The notes below the pieces were generated by a model that was not told the DNA's origin, made no database searches, and saw nothing but the letters and a program-made list of their open reading frames with translations. The position numbers were made by a program, and so were the translations under genes. Positions 15,923 to 23,990 of a stretch of DNA of 64,000 nt are shown here, piece after piece. Origin of the DNA: Ignavibacteriaceae bacterium. Lineage in GTDB: Bacteria; Bacteroidota; Ignavibacteria; Ignavibacteriales; Ignavibacteriaceae. The stretch spans positions 1 to 64,000 of the forward strand of contig JACZKK010000166.1 of assembly GCA_014860115.1 (NCBI GenBank). Reading direction: 5' to 3'. Numbering within the stretch: the first letter of the stretch is position 1; each line of letters starts with the position of its first letter.

Positions 15923-17566
15923 ATGATGCACTTTTATTCAAAATCGTATAACTTCTTACTTTTATCTCCCCTACTAATAGCTCAAAACTTCGTTAAAGAT
16001 AACACAATAATCATTTGGGAAAACTTTAGATTATTTCCAAGTAACGTTAGCCAAACGGAAGTGTTTATCGTAACTCATCCTTCAAATCCAGACATTATGT
16101 TTGCTTCTGCAAATACAATAATCTTTAATCCATTTTTTGTTAGCGAAGGAATTTATGTTACTTCAAATGGAGGAAACAGTTGGTATGGTTCCGATACTTG
16201 TAAAGGTGCACCTATTACTCTGCACGGCGGAGATCCAGGAATAACAATCAACAAAGATGGAACTTTTATTCTTACAAGACGCGGATTTTCTCCCGGTTTA
16301 TATTCTCATTACTCAACTGATTTTGGAATAAGTTGGTCAAATCAAAAAACAATTACCAACGATGATCTTGAACGAGCTACAATGACATCAGATGTTCATC
16401 CTTCCAGTCCATTCTATGGAAGAAGCTATGCAGCCTGGGTTAAATTTACCTCAAATTATCCAATTAATTTTGCCTTCACCGACGACGGAGGTGTAAACTG
16501 GTCTGCTCCTGTTCAAATTAATAATCCTTCGCCGCGAGGTGCCGGTGGTGATATTACAATGGGACCAAACGGTAAAGTGTATGTCTGCTGGGCTCGTGTC
16601 ACGCCAGTTTCGCCTTTTACTGAGGATTATGTCGGCGTTGCCTCATCAACTAATGGTGGAAGTACCTGGCAGGTAACTGAAAACGCTTTTGATATGAACG
16701 GGATAAATGGTCTCTTTCCGCAAAAAGGAAATATCAGGGTTAATGGCTTGCCTGATATCGCTGTTGATACAACCGTTGGACCAAGGAATGGATGGATTTA
16801 CATTATAACTACTCAAAAAAATTTAGCACCTGCAGGAAGCGATCCTGATGTAATACTGAATCGTTCAACTGATGGGGGACAAACATGGTCAACAGGAATA
16901 AGGGTTAACCAGGACCCTGTAAACAATGGAAAAATCCAATACTTCCCTGCTGTTCACGTAGATAAGCAAGGTGGATTGAATGTTATTTTCTATGATGATA
17001 GAAATACAACTTCCGATTCTTCTGGTGTTTTCTTAGCTCGCTCAGAGAATGGAGGAGATAACTGGCGAGAATTTGAAATCAGCGATAAGAATTTCAAACC
17101 ACTTCCAATTGGTGGATTAGGACAGGGTTACCAGGGAGATAATATTTCTATTACATCATCAAATAGTTCACTTTGGCCGGTGTGGATGGATAACAGAACT
17201 GGTGTCTATCAAATTTGGTCAGCTCGAATAGAACTTTCATCTGTCAATGTTGAGCAAACTACTGGGATAATTTCTGATTTCAGATTAGAACAGAATTACC
17301 CGAATCCATTTAATCCCGGCACAAATATCCGATTTCGGATTTCTGATTTCGGATTTGTAACACTAAAAGTCTTTGATGTACTGGGTAATGAGGTTGCTAT
17401 ATTGGTTAACGAAGATAAACAACCTGGAACCTATGAAGTAAATTTTTCCACCAAAGGCGAATCCGCCTCCAGCGGAAATGCTTACGGATTACCAAGCGGA
17501 ATTTATTTTTATAAACTACAGGCAGGTTCATTTGTAGATACAAAGAAAATGATCTTACTTAGATAA
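15923..17566 (+). CDS. T9SS-exported sialidase-like (BNR) propeller protein
   Basis: The 547-residue product contains at least six Asp-box-like motifs (SNGGNSWYG, STDFGISWS, TDDGGVNWS, STNGGSTWQ, STDGGQTWS, SENGGDNWR), the hallmark of sialidase-type six-bladed propellers; no catalytic Arg triad could be checked. Residues about 458-547 are a type A T9SS sorting domain starting NYPNPFNPG and ending KKMILLR, so it should be secreted or surface-attached. Within that domain about ten extra residues (ESASSGNAYG, encoded at 17459-17488) interrupt the usual GLPSGIYFY motif; the DNA there carries a hairpin unit, described separately. The N-terminal signal is weak and the start is uncertain. Confidence 0.8.
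   Translation: MMHFYSKSYNFLLLSPLLIAQNFVKDNTIIIWENFRLFPSNVSQTEVFIVTHPSNPDIMFASANTIIFNPFFVSEGIYVTSNGGNSWYGSDTCKGAPITLHGGDPGITINKDGTFILTRRGFSPGLYSHYSTDFGISWSNQKTITNDDLERATMTSDVHPSSPFYGRSYAAWVKFTSNYPINFAFTDDGGVNWSAPVQINNPSPRGAGGDITMGPNGKVYVCWARVTPVSPFTEDYVGVASSTNGGSTWQVTENAFDMNGINGLFPQKGNIRVNGLPDIAVDTTVGPRNGWIYIITTQKNLAPAGSDPDVILNRSTDGGQTWSTGIRVNQDPVNNGKIQYFPAVHVDKQGGLNVIFYDDRNTTSDSSGVFLARSENGGDNWREFEISDKNFKPLPIGGLGQGYQGDNISITSSNSSLWPVWMDNRTGVYQIWSARIELSSVNVEQTTGIISDFRLEQNYPNPFNPGTNIRFRISDFGFVTLKVFDVLGNEVAILVNEDKQPGTYEVNFSTKGESASSGNAYGLPSGIYFYKLQAGSFVDTKKMILLR
17459..17488 (+). repeat. Possible in-frame palindromic insert in the T9SS domain
   Basis: Thirty nucleotides coding for ESASSGNAYG lie where related sorting domains run straight into GLPSGIYFY. 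The segment begins with the 15-nt unit TCCGCC-TCC-AGCGGA (17462-17476). The unit has the same length and arms, apart from one base, as TCCGCC-TTT-GGCGGA at 53651-53665. The in-frame length keeps the protein open. That this is an inserted mobile palindrome is an inference from length, position and arm sequence. Confidence 0.4.
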
Positions 17567-17619
17567 GTCACCTAGAACAAGTTTAAATCGATCGGAAAAA
17601 TATTTGTAGATACTACTAA

Positions 17620-18927
17620 CTACTTTAGCAGCATCATTTTTCTCGTCTCCAGTTTCCCATAAACATTCAGTTGGAAATAATAGACACCACTAGGCTCATT
17701 CTCAGCATTCCACACTACACTATGATTACCATTCGATTTATAATCTTCTAAAAGTGTAGTGATTCGTGTTCCCAGAACATTATAAATATTTAATGATACT
17801 TGCCCTGGTTCCGACAAATTAAAGCTGATTGTAGTTGCTGGATTAAAAGGATTTGGAAAGTTTTGGTAAAGAATAAAATCTTTAACTATTGTTGAGAACT
17901 CCTCACTAACAAAGTCTGGAGGTTGATATCTATACTTAGCGATCACTCCCTCCTCACCAACTGCATAACCTATGAGAGAATCTGTAAATTGTATGTCATA
18001 TAATTTCGAGCTGTCGGGGGTTGGATAGGAAAGCCAGTTAACTCCATAGTCGAAAGTAGCAACAAAAGTTTCAGATTGAGGAACAACAGCCCATCCCTCA
18101 TTCTCAGTTCTGAAAGAAAGTGCTAATGCCTGACCGAACACTCCAATTTCTTCATAACTCCAGGAGATTCCGGCATCAGTTGAATGCATTATCCCGACAC
18201 CGAATAAATCCGGGTCACCACCAATAGCCATAACATGAAGTGAATCGAAGAAATGAATATCCCAAACTTCATCGGCAGGCGAATATTGAGCGTCTAGCGG
18301 AGCCCAACTTTCTCCTCCGTTAGTCGTTCTCCAGATAACTCCAGCAATATCAAAACGACCGCCGCATGCGAATCCGTATAATTGATTAAAAAACTTAAAA
18401 TCTATAACAGGGAAATGCGAAAATATTCCAGAGTCAATATTTGCAGGCTCCCAGTTTAAGCCGCCATCTGTTGTTTTCAGAAATTGTCCCGGCACACCAC
18501 CTGCAAATCCTTTCAGAGTATCTAAAAAATAAATTCCTCTTAAAAAAATATTTTCGTCTCTGTATTGCTCAATACTCCAGTTCTCACCACCATCAGTAGT
18601 TTTAAGAATTTCCGTCCCATAGAACGAATTATCACCAGAACCTGCATCCGCCCAGGCTAATGCCCAGGCTCTGTAATCATCAAGAAAAAATAATCTCATT
18701 ATTTTACTATTTGTATTGGTCTGTTGCTGAATCCAATTCAAGCCACCGTCACTTGTAAAAAATATCGAACCAGAATCTCCCCCAACCCATCCGGTTAAGC
18801 TATCGGAAAAATGTAATGTTCTCAGGAAGTTATCTGTCGGACTTTGGATTCGTTCCCAAAAGTTCTGACCAGATGAAATGTTAGTGAGAAATAAAAGTAA
18901 TAATCCAAGAGTAATTTTTTTTAGCAT
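17620..18927 (-). CDS. T9SS-exported YCF48/BNR-type propeller protein
   Basis: The signal peptide (leader ending ISSGQN) is followed by repeated blades of the form LTGWVGGDSGSIFFTSDGG and FLKTTDGGLNWEP, matching YCF48-like/Asp-box propellers. Residues about 350-435 form a T9SS type A domain (NFPNPFNPATTISF ... GVYYFQL ... RKMMLLK). It should be secreted across the outer membrane. It is convergent with the other T9SS-exported protein gene at 15923, with 53 nt between their stops and no evident terminator. The ligand is unknown; such proteins are often adhesins or surface enzymes. Confidence 0.82.
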   Translation of the reverse strand: MLKKITLGLLLLFLTNISSGQNFWERIQSPTDNFLRTLHFSDSLTGWVGGDSGSIFFTSDGGLNWIQQQTNTNSKIMRLFFLDDYRAWALAWADAGSGDNSFYGTEILKTTDGGENWSIEQYRDENIFLRGIYFLDTLKGFAGGVPGQFLKTTDGGLNWEPANIDSGIFSHFPVIDFKFFNQLYGFACGGRFDIAGVIWRTTNGGESWAPLDAQYSPADEVWDIHFFDSLHVMAIGGDPDLFGVGIMHSTDAGISWSYEEIGVFGQALALSFRTENEGWAVVPQSETFVATFDYGVNWLSYPTPDSSKLYDIQFTDSLIGYAVGEEGVIAKYRYQPPDFVSEEFSTIVKDFILYQNFPNPFNPATTISFNLSEPGQVSLNIYNVLGTRITTLLEDYKSNGNHSVVWNAENEPSGVYYFQLNVYGKLETRKMMLLK

Positions 18928-19102
18928 AATTGTAACTATTTAAAAATTTTCACTAAAAAGATAATAAATAATAGGATAAAATGATTCGTATTAATGAATC
19001 TCGGTATCTCTAGTAAACCGGAGTAAAATTTCAACCAATAAAATAAGCACCTGAATGAGTATATTTGCAACAATTATTTATTAACATAATTATGGAAAAA
19101 AG

Positions 19103-19804
19103 ATGAAAGTATTATCCCTTATTTTAGTTTATTTTATGATCTTAATTGGATGTGCAGGCGAAGATAAACAGGAGTTGACCGAACAAGAAGCAATGAAGAG
19201 CGAGCCTCATATTGCTAAAGTTATTGATAAAATTCCTGCTAAAGGTTATACATACTTGCAAGTGACTGAAAATAAAGAGGATTTCTGGATTGCAGTACCA
19301 ACTATGGAAATTGAAATTGGTGAAACTGTTTATTTCTCAAGATATATGGTAATAGAAGAATTTAAGAGTGATAATATTGACAAATCATTTGACGAAATTT
19401 TATTTGTCGAAGATGCCCGTAAATCTCCTACACCCGATGAAATGAAGAAAATTCATTCCGGTGTCCTCTCTGGTGAAAAACAAGAAATCAAAATTGAACC
19501 TTTGAGTGATGGCAAAACTATTAAACAGATTTATAGTGACAAATCAACACTAAATGGAGAAATGGTAAAAGTGAAGGGCAAAGTTGTTAAGTTCAACAAG
19601 CAGATAATGAAACGAAACTGGATACATATTCAAGACGGAACCGGAAGCGAAAATGAATTTGATCTTGTTATAACTTCAGATCAGGAAGTTCAGGTTGGTG
19701 AAATTATTACAGCAGAAGGAAAAGTTGTCGTTGATAAAGATTTTGGTGCAGGATATTTCTTCCCGGTATTGATTGAAGACGCAAAATTTGAGAAAGAATT
19801 ATAA
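19103..19804 (+). CDS. Lipoprotein with OB-fold-like C-terminal domain
   Basis: A lipobox (LIGC, Cys17) precedes 216 residues. The C-terminal part, about residues 150-230, contains GEMVKVKGKVVKFNKQIMKR, WIHIQDGTGSE and GEIITAEGKVVVDKDFGAGY, the order of strands in tRNA_anti/OB-fold nucleic-acid-binding-like domains found in several bacterial exported proteins. The N-terminal part has a similar beta-rich look (GYTYLQVTENKEDFWIAVP) and may be a second copy. Expected in the periplasm; ligand unknown. It stands alone on the plus strand between two minus-strand genes. Confidence 0.65.
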   Translation: MKVLSLILVYFMILIGCAGEDKQELTEQEAMKSEPHIAKVIDKIPAKGYTYLQVTENKEDFWIAVPTMEIEIGETVYFSRYMVIEEFKSDNIDKSFDEILFVEDARKSPTPDEMKKIHSGVLSGEKQEIKIEPLSDGKTIKQIYSDKSTLNGEMVKVKGKVVKFNKQIMKRNWIHIQDGTGSENEFDLVITSDQEVQVGEIITAEGKVVVDKDFGAGYFFPVLIEDAKFEKEL

Positions 19805-19937
19805 GAGTAATTATATTCTACTCACTCACGTTACGTAGTACTGAGATAAATTAGTCATTCTGGCTTGTCTAGAATCTGAAAGAATTCAATAAACATAGAT
19901 TCCAGAGTGGTTTCACTCACTGGAATGCACCGATCCG

Positions 19938-21179
19938 TTACTCAATTAAAGGACCTAAGTCTGTTCCCGGGTTCAGGATAAAGGCAATTGCAAAAGCAAT
20001 AACTGAGATAATTAATCCGTACATAAAAAACGTGTAACAGATTCTCAGCTTTTGGTACTTCTGACCGAGCACCTGTCCGAGGTAGTAAAAATCCATTATC
20101 ATATTATCATAAAGAAATTCTTTGTCTTTCATCATTTCCTTCATACCCCAGCTGAAGTCTTTCAAAGTCATTTTATGGAAATTACCAAAGAAAAGGAGAT
20201 TCACTTTTTTCTGCTTGATATCTTCTTCAGTAAATATTCCACGGGTTACTTTAGGACGCGTTACGAGTATTGCATAAACTAAAGTTACAAGACTCGTAAG
20301 AGTTAACATTGCTGTAGGAATAATTAAATGGGGATTTGAATCCAGCTTTCTTATCATTATGCTTACAATAATTGTAAGTATTAACGTGTTAACACTAATC
20401 ATTATGTTAGCCTTCGTATCTGCCATTGAGCTGAAATCAACGTGTGTACGAACTGTATTCCGAAACATTGTTTCAATGGAACGACCGGCATCTTTTACTT
20501 TTACACTGTCCTTTTCTTTATCCTTCTTCTTCTCCTTATTCTTCTCCTCAAATCCAGGCTGTTTTTCCTCTTCCATTTTTTTATTAACCTTCTTTAGTTT
20601 CTTCTCAATCTTAATATAGTTAATATTTTTTTGAGTTTCGAACCGTTGCTTCGCATATTCAGTATAAAATTTGTGCTGATTGAAAAATTTCAAATTATTC
20701 TTCAGCCAATCTGCTTCTGCAATCTGACAACTATTTAATGCTTCAATCTCACTCTTGAAAAGATTTCCTTTAACTTCAAAATTACTTGTTCCAAGGTGAT
20801 GAAGATCAGCATCGCAGATTATTTCTTCGAGAATATTCTTTGGATCCCGGGGCATCCGGGTGGCATTGATTAAGGAAACAACTTTTGTTATACCTTCATC
20901 AGCATAATTATTCTCTTTCAGGAATTTAGTAGCCATTTCTATCCCAACATCCTCGTGTCCCTCACAGCATTGAATATGTCCAATATCATGAAACCATGAA
21001 GCTATAAGCAGAGCTTCCTTATCGTTCTCGTTAATACCAATAGCATTTGCTATTTCTTCGGCTGCTTTTGCAACTTCAGCGGTATGAGTAAAATTATGAT
21101 AAAATGAATCGGAAGAACCTTTTTCACGGAAGGTCTTTCCAATAAATTCCTTTACTTTGCTAAGAATCCCGTTATTCAT
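19938..21179 (-). CDS. HD phosphohydrolase fused to Pycsar-effector-type TM domain (DUF5706)
   Basis: Residues about 25-180 form an HD domain: H32 (THTAEV), H64-D65 (WFHDIGH) and D123 (CDADLHH) give the H...HD...D metal set. Residues about 185-228 are a Lys/Glu coiled segment. Residues about 233-410 match the membrane domain of Pycsar effectors (DUF5706/PycTM): TMFRNTVRTHVDFSSMADTK, then transmembrane helices near 258-280 and 290-310 and one near the C-terminus. PycTM proteins disrupt the inner membrane when a cyclic pyrimidine nucleotide is sensed. No pyrimidine cyclase gene is adjacent, so this is an orphan; the HD domain may be the nucleotide-handling part. Confidence 0.8.
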   Translation of the reverse strand: MNNGILSKVKEFIGKTFREKGSSDSFYHNFTHTAEVAKAAEEIANAIGINENDKEALLIASWFHDIGHIQCCEGHEDVGIEMATKFLKENNYADEGITKVVSLINATRMPRDPKNILEEIICDADLHHLGTSNFEVKGNLFKSEIEALNSCQIAEADWLKNNLKFFNQHKFYTEYAKQRFETQKNINYIKIEKKLKKVNKKMEEEKQPGFEEKNKEKKKDKEKDSVKVKDAGRSIETMFRNTVRTHVDFSSMADTKANIMISVNTLILTIIVSIMIRKLDSNPHLIIPTAMLTLTSLVTLVYAILVTRPKVTRGIFTEEDIKQKKVNLLFFGNFHKMTLKDFSWGMKEMMKDKEFLYDNMIMDFYYLGQVLGQKYQKLRICYTFFMYGLIISVIAFAIAFILNPGTDLGPLIE

Positions 21180-21303
21180 ACTTATGCCTTGTAATATTAG
21201 TTTTTTGCAAAGTAAATATTGTTCTGTTTATCTCCATTATTTTATTGTATTTCTAAAATTCTATTATTTGTGATAAAAGTTAGATTCTATTTATATCTCC
21301 TAT

Positions 21304-21319
21304 GGTGATATTTATCACA
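21304..21319. promoter_or_regulatory. Candidate CRP/FNR-family operator
   Basis: GGTGATATTTATCACA contains the perfect inverted repeat GTGATA-TT-TATCAC, close to the TGTGA-N6-TCACA consensus of CRP-type regulators. It lies in the 206-nt gap between the divergent HD/PycTM gene and the sixA-like/ppk1 pair, 82 nt before the sixA-like ATG. No regulator gene is in the window. Confidence 0.4.
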
Positions 21320-21400
21320 ATTATTTAATATTGCAGAGTAAATTTCCTCATTTCAAATCATTAGCTTTCGCATATAAAAGTATTTGTGATTCAAAGCATT

Positions 21401-21895
21401 ATGAAAACTCTATATCTCGCAAGACACGCCAAATCATACTGGAAAGACCAGAGTATTCCTGATTTTGACCGCCCACTAAATAGTCGTGGAAAACGCGATG
21501 CTCCATTTATGGGCGAAGTATTGAAGGATAGAAAAGTTATCCCTGATCTGATAATATCAAGCCCGGCAAAACGAACCAAAAAGACAGCTCTAGAAATAGC
21601 ATCTAAAATTGGCTACTCTGAAAAAAAGATTTTGTATAATGAAGAATTGTATGAAGCTTCTTCAAATACTATAATCAAAGCATTAAATAAGATTGATGAG
21701 AGATATAATTCAGTGATGATCTTCGCACACAATCCCGGGCTTACACTTTTGAACAATCATATCTCCAACAATTACATTGAGAATATTCCTACTTGCGGTA
21801 TCGTAGCATTACAATTAGATAAAAAATGGAATGAGCTTGGTAAGAACACATGCAAGTTTCTTTACTTCGAATACCCAAAATTATATCTAGAATAA
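21401..21895 (+). CDS. SixA-like histidine phosphatase
   Basis: The N-terminal LARHAKSYWKD is a variant of the RHG signature of the histidine phosphatase superfamily, with the catalytic His at residue 8, and FAHNPGL supplies the second His. Its 164 residues suit the short SixA subgroup, which dephosphorylates phosphohistidine on proteins such as ArcB and the nitrogen PTS. The ATG at 21401 puts the motif near the N-terminus, and the upstream GTG at 21386 is less likely. Its stop lies 14 nt before the ppk1 ATG, so the two are probably co-transcribed, a common pairing. Confidence 0.85.
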   Translation: MKTLYLARHAKSYWKDQSIPDFDRPLNSRGKRDAPFMGEVLKDRKVIPDLIISSPAKRTKKTALEIASKIGYSEKKILYNEELYEASSNTIIKALNKIDERYNSVMIFAHNPGLTLLNNHISNNYIENIPTCGIVALQLDKKWNELGKNTCKFLYFEYPKLYLE

Positions 21896-21909
21896 ATGTC
21901 GACCTGATT

Positions 21910-23970
21910 ATGGCAGAAAATATATTTTTCGATCGTGAACTAAGCTGGCTTTCTTTTAATTACCGGGTATTGCAGGAAGCAAAAGATCCATCAGTACCTC
22001 TTTACGAACGGATTAAATTTCTGGCGATTTATTCTTCAAACCTGGATGAATTTTTCAGAGTGAGGGTTGCCTCGCTTCGAAGTTTGCTAAACCTGAAAGA
22101 AAAATCACGTGAAGCACTACCATTTCAACCGAGGATTCTTCTAAAAAAAATAAGAGAAACCGTTCATACTCAGCAGGAAGAGTTTGGAAGGATTTATCGG
22201 GAAGAAATAATTCCAGGATTAAATGATGAAAATATTTTTCTAGTAAATGATCAATCTATAAATGATGATCAGAAGGAATTTATAAAGAACTATTTCTTTG
22301 ATCAGGTGGTGCCGTATGTGCAGCCAACACTTTTGGATAAGAATAAAATATCAACCTTCCTTCACAACAGAGCTATTTATTTTGCCGTAAAATTAAGAAT
22401 TAAGAAAAAGACTAAACCTTCAAACAGAGCGAAGCTGCAAAGGTTCAGGTATGCAATTGTAGAAATTCCTGCAGATAAATTAGGACGATTTGTTACTCTT
22501 CCAACAGAGAACGAGAAACAATTTGTGATATTTCTTGACGATATTGTAAAAATAAATTTGCCATCATTACTTCCCGGCTACCAGGTTGAAAGCTGTTATT
22601 CAGTGAAACTTACTCGCGATGCGGAACTTTATATAGATGATGAGTTCAGCGGTGATTTGGTTTCCAAAATCAAAAAAGGATTATCAAAAAGAAAAACCGG
22701 TGCAGCGTCTCGTTTTCTTTATGATCAGGATATGCCTCAGGATTTTTTGAAATTTCTTCAGGAAACACTTCAACTAAAGAAGGATGACCTTATTCCGGGC
22801 GGAAGATATCATAATTTCAATGACTTCTTTAGCTTTCCGAAATTTAACAAGCCGCATCTTGAATATGATGCAATGCCGCCGCAGAATTGTAAGGATCTTG
22901 ATGGTGTTGTTTCAATATTTGATGTGGTTTCACAAAAAGATATTCTGCTCAGTTATCCATATCAGTCTTACGGTTATGTGTTAAAATTTCTGGAGGAAGC
23001 TGCTGACGATGTTAATGTTAAATCCATTAAGATAACTCTTTACAGAATTGCCGAGGATTCATTGGTCATCCGTTCACTTGTTAAGGCGGCAGAAAATGGA
23101 AAAGATGTCACCGTCTTTGTTGAGGTGAAAGCACGGTTCGATGAGGAAACAAACTTCGCATCTGCAGATGCTATGCAGAAAGCCGGAGTGAAAGTTTATT
23201 TCAGTTTTCCGGGACTAAAAGTGCATTCAAAAGTATGTCTTGTCGAAAGAACAGAAAAAGGCAAGTTCAGATTTTACTCTTATCTCGCAACCGGAAACTT
23301 TAACGAAAAGACTGCGAGAATCTACGCTGATTATGGTCTGTTGACTGTGAATCAGGACTTTGGCAAAGAGATAAAAAAGGTTTTCAATTTTCTTAAAAGA
23401 AAAAGTGAGCAGGAGAAATTCAAGCATTTACTCGTCGCTCCTTTCAACCTGCGAAAAACTCTTATTGAATTGATTGATAATGAAATTAAAATTGCAAGTG
23501 AAGGAAAAACTGCAGAAATATCTTTAAAGCTTAATAGTCTTGAAGACAAAAAGATTATTAAAAAGATGTACGAAGCTTCACAGGCTGGAGTAAGAATAAA
23601 ATTAATTATACGCGGCATTTGCTGTCTATTACCAGGTGTAAAAGATTTAAGTGAAAATATCGAAGTAATTAGTATTGTTGACAGATTTCTTGAACATTCC
23701 AGGATTTACATATTCCACAACAATGGTGATAAAAAATATTTTCTTGCATCCGCAGATTGGATGAAAAGAAACTTAAGCCGAAGAGTTGAAGTCGCTTTCC
23801 CTGTTTATGACAAAGAAATTCAAAAGCGATTGCAGAAGATGATTGATCTGCAATGGAATGATAATCAGAAAGCCAGAATTATTGACCGGAACCAGAGTAA
23901 TGAATATAGATTGAAAACACAGGGAGTTAGTGTTAGAAGCCAGTATGAAATATATAAAATGTTCAAATGA
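21910..23970 (+). CDS. ppk1: Polyphosphate kinase 1
   Basis: The 686-residue product begins with FFDRELSWLSFNYRVLQEA, the PPK1 N-domain signature, and contains the two catalytic-domain histidines in KVHSKVCLVER (the autophosphorylated His) and LEHSRIYIFHN. LATGNFNEKTARIYADYGL is the other conserved block. PPK1 reversibly polymerises the gamma-phosphate of ATP into polyphosphate. The ATG at 21910 is chosen because the conserved domain starts immediately; the frame is open upstream into the sixA-like gene. Length is normal for the family. Confidence 0.95.
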   Translation: MAENIFFDRELSWLSFNYRVLQEAKDPSVPLYERIKFLAIYSSNLDEFFRVRVASLRSLLNLKEKSREALPFQPRILLKKIRETVHTQQEEFGRIYREEIIPGLNDENIFLVNDQSINDDQKEFIKNYFFDQVVPYVQPTLLDKNKISTFLHNRAIYFAVKLRIKKKTKPSNRAKLQRFRYAIVEIPADKLGRFVTLPTENEKQFVIFLDDIVKINLPSLLPGYQVESCYSVKLTRDAELYIDDEFSGDLVSKIKKGLSKRKTGAASRFLYDQDMPQDFLKFLQETLQLKKDDLIPGGRYHNFNDFFSFPKFNKPHLEYDAMPPQNCKDLDGVVSIFDVVSQKDILLSYPYQSYGYVLKFLEEAADDVNVKSIKITLYRIAEDSLVIRSLVKAAENGKDVTVFVEVKARFDEETNFASADAMQKAGVKVYFSFPGLKVHSKVCLVERTEKGKFRFYSYLATGNFNEKTARIYADYGLLTVNQDFGKEIKKVFNFLKRKSEQEKFKHLLVAPFNLRKTLIELIDNEIKIASEGKTAEISLKLNSLEDKKIIKKMYEASQAGVRIKLIIRGICCLLPGVKDLSENIEVISIVDRFLEHSRIYIFHNNGDKKYFLASADWMKRNLSRRVEVAFPVYDKEIQKRLQKMIDLQWNDNQKARIIDRNQSNEYRLKTQGVSVRSQYEIYKMFK

Positions 23971-23990
23971 AGAAAGAGTGTATCTTCATC

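Noticed and set aside
17325-17360. Tandem ATTTCGGAT runs in the T9SS domain as a second palindromic insert
   Set aside because: The coded segment IRFRISDFGFVTLKVFD has the usual family length, so nothing appears to be inserted there.
19895-19926. Hairpin TTCCAG...CTGGAA as a terminator for the OB-fold-like lipoprotein gene
   Set aside because: The stem is short and interrupted and there is no T run on either side.
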